Shown here: piece after piece, positions 1 to 8,063 of the stretch | How positions within the stretch are numbered: the stretch's first letter is position 1 | Layout: the number at the start of each line of letters is the position of its first letter | Notes under the pieces: generated by a model | What the model was told of the DNA's origin: nothing | Databases searched by the model: none | The model's input: the letters and a program-made list of their open reading frames with translations, nothing else | DNA from: an uncultured Christensenellaceae bacterium | GTDB taxonomy: Bacteria > Bacillota > Clostridia > Christensenellales > Borkfalkiaceae | Direction of reading: 5' to 3' | DNA: 64,000 nucleotides | Assembly (NCBI GenBank): GCA_910587365.1 | Contig: CAJUKJ010000005.1 | Coordinates: 36,366-100,365 of the forward strand | Translations under genes and position numbers: made by a program

Positions 1-153
1 GTAAGCGTTCCGCTTAACCGATATATCTTGATTTCTAATCAGGACACCTACTTATTACTAATCAAGCGTAAGCGTTCCGCTTAACCGATATATCTTGATT
101 TCTAATCAGGACACCTACTTATCACTAATCAAGCGTAAGCGTTTCGCTTAACT
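1..153 (+). repeat. Family F1 repeat, two tandem 67-bp units plus a partial third
   Basis: Units at 1-67 and 68-134 are almost identical, and a third begins at 135. Each unit starts with a small hairpin (TAAGCG, TTC, CGCTTA) followed by a conserved AT-rich frame. Related copies lie at 17235, 33874 (altered hairpin arms), 54072 and 55690. The units continue off the left edge of the window or begin there; this cannot be seen. Confidence 0.9.
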
Positions 154-195
154 AATATACCGTTCGGGCAAATTTAACCCGAACGGTATTTATCT
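154..195. terminator. Hairpin terminator, possibly bidirectional
   Basis: An inverted repeat with arms ATACCGTTCGGG and CCCGAACGGTAT around a short AT loop sits exactly at the 3' end of the leftward gene ending at 190. The longer T-rich tail is on the + strand side, so efficiency for the leftward gene is inferred from position only. Confidence 0.6.
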
Positions 196-669
196 TTGTA
201 GAAGTCTGATATCCTCTTCATTGACTTCAAGTTCCGCTATATCGTATCCGTCACTGCCTGTAAAAATAACGTTCCAACACCCGCCTATTGAATACGGCTC
301 TGTTATCGCACCCGTCATCCCCTTATGCACTCCTTGTACTGCATACTTTTTCTTTTCCGCTATCAGCTCAACCTTGTCGTATTCCCGAAACAGCATCGGT
401 TTGAATTTGGTTTTGTTTCTTACGTCGGTTTTATTTAACCATTCGGCAAATTCCGCATTCGCCCTGCTATTGTTAGTATGGACTAACGTTAAATATTCTT
501 TATTAACTTCCGCACAAGCGTAATCACCGTAATAATTCGGATTGAAAAATATAACCGTACATCTATACGGTGTTTGTTCTATAATTCTGCCTCTGCACTC
601 TTTATGTACTCCTATTTGCGCCAAATAGTCCAACTCGCAATTTAAATCTACACTATCATATAATTTCAC
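190..669 (-). CDS. Hypothetical protein with two SH3-like (DUF4926-like) repeats
   Basis: A 159-residue soluble protein made of two related halves. Each half carries a GVHK motif followed by a glycine-isoleucine beta stretch (first near residues 20-30, second near 115-125) and ends in a similar acidic segment. This resembles small SH3-like/KOW-like domains of the DUF4926 type, an assignment made from memory of the pattern and not confirmed. There is no signal peptide or membrane segment. It lies 4 bases downstream of the next gene to the right, so the two form an operon. Proteins of this kind often accompany DUF6883-like toxin genes, so an immunity role is possible but unproven. Confidence 0.6.
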   Translation of the reverse strand: MKLYDSVDLNCELDYLAQIGVHKECRGRIIEQTPYRCTVIFFNPNYYGDYACAEVNKEYLTLVHTNNSRANAEFAEWLNKTDVRNKTKFKPMLFREYDKVELIAEKKKYAVQGVHKGMTGAITEPYSIGGCWNVIFTGSDGYDIAELEVNEEDIRLLQR

Positions 670-673
670 TTAT

Positions 674-1255
674 CTATCCCCCCAAAGGCGTATTGCAAGT
701 TATTAAACCCGACGGTCTGACCATCCAGCCGCTTTTAATTATAATATCATCTTTTACTGCACTTTTCAACTTAATAGCTATTGTTATTCTCTGCCCGAAA
801 CGATTAAGCGTTCCAAGATTAAATTCTCCATTTATATATTTACTAATCGCTTGCCTTTCATATTCAGATTTTAAATATACAGCATCTTCTATTGAAAAAC
901 CTAAATCACTAAACAATTTTATTTTTCCGTTATCGCTATACTTTTCGGAAAATATGTATTCCGTAAATTTTTCCAATGCACATTCTGCTTGCGCATTACC
1001 GACAGGCTTCTTTATAGAAAATAACATACAGTCACAATGTATATGCCGAGGAAACATAGGCATATTCTGCCTTGGGAAATAACAACCTGAAAGTACCGTA
1101 CAAATTGCACAATGCTTATTAATTTCAGCAAAGTTTCTTGCCTCTTCCCTTTCTTTCCCAATTTGGTCAGGAATTCCATAATGGTACCATTTTGCCCAAC
1201 CGCTTTTCACTTTAAAGTTATCAAATATTAATTTCAGTAATTTACTCATTATCAT
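674..1255 (-). CDS. Cysteine-rich hypothetical protein, possible orphan toxin or phage head-type domain
   Basis: A 193-residue protein with an N-terminal helical region, then a Cys/His/Pro cluster (CAIC near residue 50, a PRHIHCDC motif near 70) that resembles the C-terminal part of phage head-morphogenesis proteins and some toxin carrier proteins. The last third, around FNLGTLNRFGQRITI, resembles DUF6883-like domains, which occur in polymorphic toxins. No other phage or secretion genes are visible. It is co-transcribed with the SH3-repeat gene 4 bases downstream, which is what a toxin-immunity pair would look like. The function is a guess; that the gene is real is well supported by length and coding pattern. 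Confidence 0.55.
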   Translation of the reverse strand: MIMSKLLKLIFDNFKVKSGWAKWYHYGIPDQIGKEREEARNFAEINKHCAICTVLSGCYFPRQNMPMFPRHIHCDCMLFSIKKPVGNAQAECALEKFTEYIFSEKYSDNGKIKLFSDLGFSIEDAVYLKSEYERQAISKYINGEFNLGTLNRFGQRITIAIKLKSAVKDDIIIKSGWMVRPSGLITCNTPLGG

Positions 1256-1334
1256 TCATCCTTAATTTAATTAATTTCTATATAAACTACCAAATTTAAC
1301 ATTAAACATATGTTCGCAAGTTTAAAATAATTCG

Positions 1335-1616
1335 TTACTGCTTTTTTGATTTATTTGTTTTTAAAATCAACGCTATTTCTTCAATGCGCTTTGCCGTCTG
1401 CGTTAATACTTCCTCTATATCCTGAATTTCGTTTTCGGTTTCGACAGGCTCCCATTTTGCGCAGCCTTGCGTGCGACCTTCTAAAAGCTTTTCCTCTCTT
1501 AATATTTTCTTTTTGAAACACCTTCCGCAATTAGATTGATTAAGTTTGTATTTATGTTTAAAATAAAACCATTTAAAATTTTTACAGTTTGCACAAATTT
1601 TTTCTTTATCTTCCAT
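1335..1616 (-). CDS. Small cysteine-rich hypothetical protein
   Basis: A 93-residue protein. It starts with a CANC motif, has CGRC near residue 32 and a fifth Cys near 52, so a metal-binding knuckle is plausible. The C-terminal 30 residues form an amphipathic helix. A good Shine-Dalgarno (GGGAG) precedes the ATG. A shorter relative occurs at 55087-55278 with a similar C-terminal helix. No known family is recognised with confidence. The region to its right (1617-2013) has no gene and holds only a C-rich run near 1761 and one F5 repeat. Confidence 0.65.
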   Translation of the reverse strand: MEDKEKICANCKNFKWFYFKHKYKLNQSNCGRCFKKKILREEKLLEGRTQGCAKWEPVETENEIQDIEEVLTQTAKRIEEIALILKTNKSKKQ

Positions 1617-1785
1617 AAATATTCTCCCGTCTTTTTTCTATATTTGCATTATACAATAATAAAAAATAAAATCATGACTTATGAGTAATACTCATATAAA
1701 ATTTTATTGGCATTGAAAAAAGTAACAAAAAGGTATAAATGCAAGCTATTTTATTTGCATTCCCCCCCCCTCATTTCCGCTACTT

Positions 1786-1839
1786 GGCTTCCCCCTTAGC
1801 AAAGGGACAATGAACGCAGTGAATTGACTGATGAGGGTT
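1786..1839 (+). repeat. Family F5 dispersed repeat, divergent copy
   Basis: It begins with GGCTTCCCCCTTAGCAAAGG and ends with GACTGATGAGGG, the two conserved ends of a dispersed element also seen at 17683, 18129, 55031 and 56529. The middle varies between copies. Confidence 0.7.
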
Positions 1840-2013
1840 ATGTTTTGAAGCTTAACAGAAGTTTAAAAAATGCGTTTTTGCACCTTTATTTGGGGGAGGG
1901 CAGGCATTGAGAAAATTATGCGCATTGTCAAGATAAATTTACGGTTGCCAAAATTTGTTATGTATATTTATTCAATATTTTTGAATTTTTTGTGCATAAC
2001 CGTATAAAAATAC

Positions 2014-2042
2014 TTGCATTATGCAGATTGATTGCATATAAT
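2014..2042 (+). promoter_or_regulatory. Sigma-A type promoter of asnB
   Basis: TTGCAT, a 17-bp spacer and TATAAT. The -10 box ends 9 bp before the asnB ATG, so the transcript should start within a few bases of the start codon. No Shine-Dalgarno is seen between them. Confidence 0.75.
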
Positions 2043-2051
2043 ATATATAAT

Positions 2052-3641
2052 ATGTGTTCTATAATAGGTTATGAAGGAAAAGACGTCACTTTACAGGATA
2101 TCGATTTGGCGTTTTCAAAGACGTATATGCGCGGACCCGATGCAAGGTGCCTTGAAACGCTTGCGGGCGGGTACATAGGCTTTAACAGGCTTGCGATTAT
2201 GGGATTATCCTCCTTGGGTATGCAACCATTTTCGTTAAAGGGCAACCAGGTTGTCTGCAACGGCGAAATTTTCGGGTTCAGACAGATAAGGCGCGGGCTT
2301 ATTGAAGCGGGCTACGAGTTCAGGAGCAATTCCGACTGCGAGGTGCTTTTGCCGTTGTACGAGGAGTACGGCGTGGATATGTTTAAAATACTTGACGCGG
2401 AATTTGCAATAATTATCTACGACAGGAAGTCGCAGAAGTTTGTTGCGGCGCGCGACCCCATAGGTATACGCCCGCTGTTTTACGGATACAGCAAAAACGG
2501 GAACATAATGTTCGCTTCGGAAGCGAAGGTGTTAATGCCGCTTACCGATAAAGTTATGCCGTTCCCCCCGGGGCATTATTATAAGGACGGACAGTTCGTC
2601 TGTTATACCGACATTACAAAGGTTAAAAGGTATTCTACGGACACGCACGAACAAATTTACGAAAACATTAACAGACTTTTGACGGACGGCGTTTTGAAAA
2701 GGCTTGAATCCGATTCGCCCGTGGGCTTTCTTCTTTCGGGCGGACTTGACAGCTCGCTCGTGTGCGCGATTGCCGCAAAGTATTATAAAAAACACGGCAA
2801 AAAAATCCGTACATTTGCGGTTGGTATGTCCGAAGACGCGATTGATTTGAAATATGCAAAGATTGTTGCCGATTATATAGGCAGCGAGCATACGGAAATT
2901 TATATAAATAAGGAACAGGTTTTGGAAAGCCTCGATGAAGTAATTCGGGTGCTTGAAACCTTTGATATCACAACAGTCCGCGCCTCTATGGGTATGTACC
3001 TTATCTGCAAAGCCATTCACGCCCAAACGGACGTAAGGGTTCTTTTGACGGGAGAAATCTCCGACGAGCTGTTCGGCTACAAATACACGGACTTTGCGCC
3101 GAATGCCGAGGAGTTCCAGAAAGAGTCGCAAAAGCGTATAAAAGAGCTTTATATGTACGACGTTCTGCGTGCCGACAGGTGCATTTCCTCCAACTCTCTT
3201 GAAGCGCGCGTACCGTTCGGCGATTTAAAGTTTGTGCAGTACGTTTTAAGCATTGACCCCCAAAAGAAGCTTAACACCTACAATATGGGCAAATATCTGT
3301 TAAGGAAGGCGTTTGAGGGCGACTACCTGCCCGAAAGCATACTTTACCGCCAGAAGGCGGCGTTTTCCGACGCGGTAGGACATTCGCTTGTGGATTACCT
3401 GAAAGAGTATGCGGAAAGCTATTATACAGACGAACAGTTTGAAAAGCTTACAAAAAAATACAGGCACGCAAAGCCATTCACTAAGGAATCGCTGCTGTAC
3501 CGTGAAATTTTTGAAAAGCACTATCCCGGGCAGGGACACCTTATTAAAGATTTCTGGATGCCCAACAAAAACTGGGAAAACTGCGACGTGAGCGACCCCT
3601 CCGCCCGCGTACTTAAAAACTACGGCGACAGCGGAAAATAA
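2052..3641 (+). CDS. asnB: Asparagine synthase (glutamine-hydrolysing), AsnB
   Basis: A class II glutamine amidotransferase that makes asparagine from aspartate, ATP and glutamine in the cytoplasm. The start at 2052 is chosen because it gives Met-Cys-Ser-Ile, exposing the required N-terminal Cys nucleophile. An upstream in-frame ATG at 1992 would bury it. The amidotransferase domain covers about residues 1-190. The synthetase domain follows with the PP-loop LLSGGLDSSL near residue 230. The length of 529 residues is normal for the short AsnB type. The gene stands alone between its own promoter and a strong terminator. No Shine-Dalgarno is visible, which fits a leaderless mRNA. Confidence 0.93.
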   Translation: MCSIIGYEGKDVTLQDIDLAFSKTYMRGPDARCLETLAGGYIGFNRLAIMGLSSLGMQPFSLKGNQVVCNGEIFGFRQIRRGLIEAGYEFRSNSDCEVLLPLYEEYGVDMFKILDAEFAIIIYDRKSQKFVAARDPIGIRPLFYGYSKNGNIMFASEAKVLMPLTDKVMPFPPGHYYKDGQFVCYTDITKVKRYSTDTHEQIYENINRLLTDGVLKRLESDSPVGFLLSGGLDSSLVCAIAAKYYKKHGKKIRTFAVGMSEDAIDLKYAKIVADYIGSEHTEIYINKEQVLESLDEVIRVLETFDITTVRASMGMYLICKAIHAQTDVRVLLTGEISDELFGYKYTDFAPNAEEFQKESQKRIKELYMYDVLRADRCISSNSLEARVPFGDLKFVQYVLSIDPQKKLNTYNMGKYLLRKAFEGDYLPESILYRQKAAFSDAVGHSLVDYLKEYAESYYTDEQFEKLTKKYRHAKPFTKESLLYREIFEKHYPGQGHLIKDFWMPNKNWENCDVSDPSARVLKNYGDSGK

Positions 3642-3655
3642 ATTCAAGTGTTAGT

Positions 3656-3693
3656 AAAATGCTGTTGAACATTATGTTCAACAGCATTTTTTT
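3656..3693 (+). terminator. Rho-independent terminator of asnB
   Basis: A perfect stem (ATGCTGTTGAAC / GTTCAACAGCAT) with a 5-base loop, followed by a run of seven T. Confidence 0.93.
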
Positions 3694-3714
3694 GTAGGTA
3701 TTTTTGCAGAGCAA

Positions 3715-3870
3715 TTAAACGTACACACTTTCTAACCAATTAGGGATTTCCGGTTCGTATAAGGGACGTTCTTCTTTACCCTGTTCATAAAAAGTATGTA
3801 TAGCATAAGTCGGTAACACATTGTTATGGACTAAAATAAAATTTGTACCGAAGCAACTTAATCCACTGAA
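3715..3870 (-). pseudogene. 3' remnant of an unidentified gene
   Basis: On the minus strand about 51 sense codons run to a TAA at 3717-3715. They have a protein-like composition (ending ...PNWLESVYV) but no start codon or ribosome site, and there is a stop just upstream. This looks like the tail of a decayed gene. The rest of the gap (3871-4110) contains a GGCGGG/CCCGCC hairpin near 3998 and otherwise nothing recognisable. Confidence 0.35.
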
Positions 3871-4155
3871 TTATAAATGTGGAAGTTTACCCTTTTGAAA
3901 GGGAGTGACGAACGGCTAAAGATGAGTTCGGCAAAGTTCCGCGACAAACTATTGCTTGTAGAATGCGGAAGGTTTGGGGGCGGTAAGGAGATAGATTGGC
4001 GGGTATAAACCCGCCATTTATATTTGAAAAATTATCAAATACTATTATAAAAGACAATCGGTAAATTTGTAGAGTTGTTATAAGGATAAACATCTTTTAT
4101 TTTGCACTAATTTATAGTATAATTAAATTGCTAAAATCGTTAAAGGAGTTTGCTT

Positions 4156-4596
4156 ATGGACTATAAGAAAATAGGATTATTTATCGCGCAAGAACGAAAA
4201 GCAAAAAATCTTACACAAGAGGCTCTTGCTAAAAAACTATATGTAAGTGCAAAAACAATTTCAAAATGGGAAAATGGCAATGGTTTACCTGATACAAGTA
4301 TTTTGACAAATCTTTGTGCAATCCTCGAAATAACAATAAATGAACTTTTAAGCGGAGAGCGTTTAGATGATGTCGTCTACAAGGAAAAAGCCGAAAATAA
4401 TATTGCCGTTGTTTTTGAAGAAAATGAACGAAAAATAAAAAAACATAACAAAATAATGAATTGGATAATTGCATTTGTTGTTGCTGCTATTTATCTTTTT
4501 GTAAGCTTGATAACACAAAGATGGGAATACACTTGGATAATTTGGCTTGTATATTGTGTTTATCGAATTTTTGTCGAATATGTTAAAAATAAATAG
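4156..4596 (+). CDS. XRE-family HTH regulator with C-terminal membrane segments
   Basis: A 146-residue protein. Residues 5-62 are a Cro/C1-type helix-turn-helix, with LTQEALAKKLYVSAKTISKW matching the family closely. A short linker follows, then two hydrophobic segments (about residues 98-115 and 122-138) that should anchor it in the membrane. The start at 4156 is picked for the AAAGGAG ribosome site 8 bases upstream. A TATAAT at 4118-4123 may be its -10 box. Such membrane-tethered XRE proteins are common single-gene regulators in Clostridia; the target is unknown. Gene base composition is more AT-rich than its neighbours. Confidence 0.85.
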   Translation: MDYKKIGLFIAQERKAKNLTQEALAKKLYVSAKTISKWENGNGLPDTSILTNLCAILEITINELLSGERLDDVVYKEKAENNIAVVFEENERKIKKHNKIMNWIIAFVVAAIYLFVSLITQRWEYTWIIWLVYCVYRIFVEYVKNK

Positions 4597-4750
4597 TGTG
4601 TGGTTAATTATTGACTTACTATACCGTATGCCCGACTGTGGGTATAAATTTCAATTTGACGTGCAGTGATGTCAGCTAAACGGTTCGGCAATAAAGGGCG
4701 GAGGCGACACGCCGCTAAATTTCAATTTAGCTTTCTAATAATGTGTAGTT

Positions 4751-4786
4751 AAAAGCTCTCGAACAAATTGTTCGAGAGCTTTTTTC
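4751..4786. terminator. Bidirectional terminator
   Basis: The perfect inverted repeat AAGCTCTCGAAC / GTTCGAGAGCTT with A and T runs on either side lies between the rightward HTH gene and the leftward jag operon, so it can end both. Confidence 0.9.
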
Positions 4787-4853
4787 CTTACCTGAAAGTG
4801 TAGCTTTGTTTAATTCCCTATGGGAAGTGTAGTTTTTGCCACGCTCTTTTATT

Positions 4854-5711
4854 TTATTCGTCTTTATTGTCTTCGGGTTTTGCTCCGCTGTTGCCGAGGA
4901 ACGTGCCGAAGTAAATTTCCTTTTTTCCGCGTTTAGCCCCGCCGTTTCCGCCGGAATGTCGTCCGCCCCTGCTACCTCCGCGTTTGTCAAAGCTCCTTTC
5001 GCCGCGCTTTCCGTCGCGTTTGCCGTCGTGAAATCTGCCGCCGCCGCGTCTGTCGGGCTTTCTTTCGCCGTATTTAAGCCCCCTGTCGTTGGGGTTTGCG
5101 TTGTTGGGGATAACGGCGATATATCTCATAGGCTCTTTGCCCTCTGATACGGTCTTTACTTCCGTATTGTCAGCAAGTGCCGAATGGATGATGCGTCTTT
5201 CATAGGGGTTCATCGGTTCAAGGGTCATTTTTCTGCCTTTTTCAACCGCCTTTTTAGCAAGCTTTTCCGCAAGGCTTTTAAGCGTTTCTTCACGCTGTGC
5301 GCGGTAGTTTTCGCAATCGACTACAACCTTTTTGTATTCTTCCCTGCCGATATTGGCAACTGCTCCCGCTATACACTGTATAGCGTCTAAAACGTCGCCG
5401 CGCTTTCCTATAACCCTTGATGAGTTGGTAGTTTTTATATCGATTTTAATATTTTCGTTTTCGTCCGTAATTTCGCTGACGGCGGAAATTTTAAGAATTT
5501 CCATAAGCCCGTCTATAAAATCCGCTGCACGCTTTGCGTCCGACGATTTCTTTTTAACCTGTACCTTTGCTTTAACCGAACCGAAAAGCTTCTTCTTACC
5601 CTCTTCCAAAACGACGATTTCTGCCTCGTCGAGAGTAATTCCGAGCGCAGCAAGTCCTTCCTCGATTGCCGCGTCCACCGTCTTTGCGGTGAAAACGTTG
5701 TTCTCTTCCAT
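4854..5711 (-). CDS. jag: RNA-binding protein Jag/KhpB (SpoIIIJ-associated)
   Basis: A cytoplasmic RNA-binding protein of the Jag/EloR family, usually paired with the YidC insertase gene. It has an N-terminal Jag_N domain (about residues 1-52, with the KKLFGSVKAKV motif), a KH domain with the IGKRG loop near residue 105, and an R3H domain with RRIIHSAL near 170. Residues 205-275 form a Gly/Arg/Lys/Asp-rich tail with many RGG-like steps, longer than the family usually has. It starts 1 base after the yidC stop, so the two are translated together. Confidence 0.92.
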   Translation of the reverse strand: MEENNVFTAKTVDAAIEEGLAALGITLDEAEIVVLEEGKKKLFGSVKAKVQVKKKSSDAKRAADFIDGLMEILKISAVSEITDENENIKIDIKTTNSSRVIGKRGDVLDAIQCIAGAVANIGREEYKKVVVDCENYRAQREETLKSLAEKLAKKAVEKGRKMTLEPMNPYERRIIHSALADNTEVKTVSEGKEPMRYIAVIPNNANPNDRGLKYGERKPDRRGGGRFHDGKRDGKRGERSFDKRGGSRGGRHSGGNGGAKRGKKEIYFGTFLGNSGAKPEDNKDE

Positions 5712-5712
5712 T

Positions 5713-7155
5713 TTACTTTAACCTCTTTCTGTTATTCTTCTGACCGTGACGCTTTGCGTTATATCCGCCGTTTGCTTCCTGTTTTGCAAAGCTTACGTCC
5801 ATAGCTTTATTTATTATTACTGTCGTTATCAGACCGTATACGGTGCTTGTTATCATATAAAGAGAGAATGCCGCACTGTACATCAATGAGAAGAAACCGT
5901 AAATTACTGGCATCATAATAAGCATCCACTTATTTTGCTTTGCCCCTGCTCCGTCAACCGTACCCAATTCGTTTGCATCCTTTTGGGAACGCATAGATAT
6001 AAACTGCTGCAAAAACATCAAACCGATAGCGAGAATGATTAATACGAAATATCCGTTTACCTTATTTCCCTCTATTTTACCGTTTGCGTTTTCGTAACCG
6101 GCATTTCTCAGATAATAGGTAACTTCGTCATAGGAAGATTCGTATGAAGTATCCAGCACGGAACCCGTCGCCCGAGATATAGCCGAGCTAAAATCGCTGA
6201 AATTGGGAACTTCCTTATTCAAAGGATTATCGGGATACCAGATATTATTTACCCACAGGAAATTGTTTCTGTTATCTCTATAATTGTCTGCCGAAGCCCT
6301 TCTTGCGTTTTCCTTTACGAAGGTGCGTACTACATTCATTTTTTCGGCTTCTTTCATATCGCTGAAATTATCAGTAGGACAGACCTTCAAAAACGCGTCG
6401 AAATCCACGCGGTAAACCCGCGCGCTCAATATTGCCGCTTTAAGCTGTGCTTCAAGCGAGGCTTTAAGCGACGCTTTCTTTTTATCTTTAAGCTTGTCTA
6501 AATTCTGGCTTCCCGTATAATACAAGTTTAAATCTATATCCAGATTATCCAAATCGAGCGATTTTAAATCGAGTTTGCTTAAATCAAGGTCTATTTTGCT
6601 GTTATCGATAAGCGTTTCGTCAAGATATTCCAATAAAAAGCCGCTTTCTTTAACTGTATTTTCCTGATAATCGTACAATACGTATTTATTGACGCTTGCA
6701 TTGTATTCGTCAACCATATTGTTATAGGTAGAACCGTTTGCAAACTGCGAATAGGTTGAAAACGCACCGAACACAAAGAAGAATATTATAAGTGTAACTA
6801 TCATAGGAAGGCATGCACCGAACATAGAAACGCCGTTCTGTTTTTGCAGCTCCATTACCTTTTGGCTGTACATAGCCTTATCGTTGGCATACTGCTTTTG
6901 CAGTTTCTCCATCTGCGGCCGCATAGATTTCATTACCAGCGACTGTTTTTTCATTTTGATGCGCGAATACACGTCCAAAGGCAGGGTTACGGTTTTTAGG
7001 ATAAGGGTAAAAATTATTACTCCCACGCCTATTATACCTACACCCTCTATAAGCCACTGAATTATTTTACCTATCCAGTTGAGATTGTTCATACCGATTT
7101 TATCAACCGCAAAGTTGATAAAGTTAGTCGATACGTCAAGCAAGTTAAATGACAT
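5713..7155 (-). CDS. yidC: Membrane protein insertase YidC/OxaA/SpoIIIJ
   Basis: It inserts and folds inner-membrane proteins. The N-terminal transmembrane segment (about residues 35-58) is followed by a cytoplasmic helical hairpin rich in Lys/Gln, a second segment near 118-140, and two or three more between 365 and 450, ending in a basic tail. At 480 residues it is about 200 longer than typical Gram-positive YidC. The excess is an extracytoplasmic loop at about 145-350 containing a Leu/Asp repeat (DLDLSKLDLKSLDLDNLD). The usual Arg in the first helix (..R..LPL) reads Lys here (LKTVTLPL). It sits 1 base from yidD and 1 base from jag. Confidence 0.93.
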   Translation of the reverse strand: MSFNLLDVSTNFINFAVDKIGMNNLNWIGKIIQWLIEGVGIIGVGVIIFTLILKTVTLPLDVYSRIKMKKQSLVMKSMRPQMEKLQKQYANDKAMYSQKVMELQKQNGVSMFGACLPMIVTLIIFFFVFGAFSTYSQFANGSTYNNMVDEYNASVNKYVLYDYQENTVKESGFLLEYLDETLIDNSKIDLDLSKLDLKSLDLDNLDIDLNLYYTGSQNLDKLKDKKKASLKASLEAQLKAAILSARVYRVDFDAFLKVCPTDNFSDMKEAEKMNVVRTFVKENARRASADNYRDNRNNFLWVNNIWYPDNPLNKEVPNFSDFSSAISRATGSVLDTSYESSYDEVTYYLRNAGYENANGKIEGNKVNGYFVLIILAIGLMFLQQFISMRSQKDANELGTVDGAGAKQNKWMLIMMPVIYGFFSLMYSAAFSLYMITSTVYGLITTVIINKAMDVSFAKQEANGGYNAKRHGQKNNRKRLK

Positions 7156-7446
7156 TTATATAACCCATTTCAATTTAAAATGATTTTCGGGTACTGGATC
7201 GTACCCCCCTTTGGAAAAGGGATTACACCTTAAAATCCTCCAAATTCCCATAAATATCCCCAAAACTACGCCGTGGTTGTTTATGGCGCGGAGAGTATAT
7301 TCCGAGCAGGTAGGACTGTAAAGGCAGGTATGCCTTGAAAGGTGTTTCTGGTAAAAGATTATAAGACGCATTAAAAGCATCTTTATAAAAGGTTTAAACA
7401 CCGTGCGCCTTAATTTTTTTAAAAACATTTTCAGTTTTTTGCGCAT
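7156..7446 (-). CDS. yidD: Membrane protein insertion efficiency factor YidD
   Basis: A small protein of 96 residues, slightly longer than usual because of a basic N-terminus. It contains the family signature around [15 protein letters not shown] and ends in the conserved [13 protein letters not shown]. It helps YidC-dependent insertion at the membrane. It overlaps the 3' end of rnpA by 16 bases and abuts yidC, the standard order. Confidence 0.92.
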   Translation of the reverse strand: MRKKLKMFLKKLRRTVFKPFIKMLLMRLIIFYQKHLSRHTCLYSPTCSEYTLRAINNHGVVLGIFMGIWRILRCNPFSKGGYDPVPENHFKLKWVI

Positions 7447-7760
7447 GAATTTATCCTTTTAAAACACGATAAAAAAGACGCTTCAAATTGCTTATAAACA
7501 TATTCTTCCGCAACTTTCGGTATCACGATAATACTATAATTACTATCAAGATTTTCGCACGTTGCCGAAAAAGCCGCACGCGCAAGCCTTTTTATTCTGT
7601 TCCTTACCGTCGCTTTACCGTGTTTTTTTGATACAGCTATCCCCATCGATAGCGTTTTTGCGGGAAAATACAATAAAGTAAGACAGGGGGAAAAAACCCG
7701 TTTTCCCCTGTTAAAAAGCTTTTGAAAGTCCGTGTGTTTTTTTATTCTGAGATAATTCAC
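7431..7760 (-). CDS. rnpA: Ribonuclease P protein component
   Basis: A basic 109-residue protein subunit of RNase P, which matures the 5' ends of tRNAs. The RNR motif region is present ([16 protein letters not shown]), as is the N-terminal [10 protein letters not shown] stretch that contacts the tRNA leader. It lies 8 bases after rpmH and overlaps yidD. The RNase P RNA is not in this window. Confidence 0.94.
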   Translation of the reverse strand: MNYLRIKKHTDFQKLFNRGKRVFSPCLTLLYFPAKTLSMGIAVSKKHGKATVRNRIKRLARAAFSATCENLDSNYSIIVIPKVAEEYVYKQFEASFLSCFKRINSCAKN

Positions 7761-7768
7761 TTAAAAAT

Positions 7769-7903
7769 TTAAGCGGAAAGCTTCTTTCTACCCTTGTTTC
7801 TTCTGCGCTTTAATACATTTCTTCCTGCATTGGAAGCCATTCTCTTTCTGAAACCGTGAACCTTGCTTCTCTGTCTTTTTTTAGGTTGATAAGTTCTTTT
7901 CAT
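7769..7903 (-). CDS. rpmH: Ribosomal protein bL34
   Basis: A 44-residue basic protein, [18 protein letters not shown] at the start and [12 protein letters not shown] at the end, which is the textbook L34 pattern. A GAGGAA ribosome site lies 10 bases before the ATG. It is the first gene of the rpmH-rnpA-yidD-yidC-jag run. In most bacteria dnaA would lie next to it; here dnaN follows upstream in the same orientation instead. Confidence 0.97.
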   Translation of the reverse strand: MKRTYQPKKRQRSKVHGFRKRMASNAGRNVLKRRRNKGRKKLSA

Positions 7904-8063
7904 AATATATTTCCTCTTTTTTTGATTGTTTTAAGTTTTGATATGTCTGCCGACACGGTATTTAAAATACATTAACAAACGTATTTTGTCAAGCATTTAT
8001 CGTTTGATTGGCGAAAAGTATGCCTTACTGTGAACAATTAGGGCAAAACCAAAGCCTAATTTT

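Noticed and set aside
190..1616. Edge of a prophage
   Set aside because: Only one protein vaguely resembles a phage head domain, and no other phage genes, integrase or attachment site are visible.
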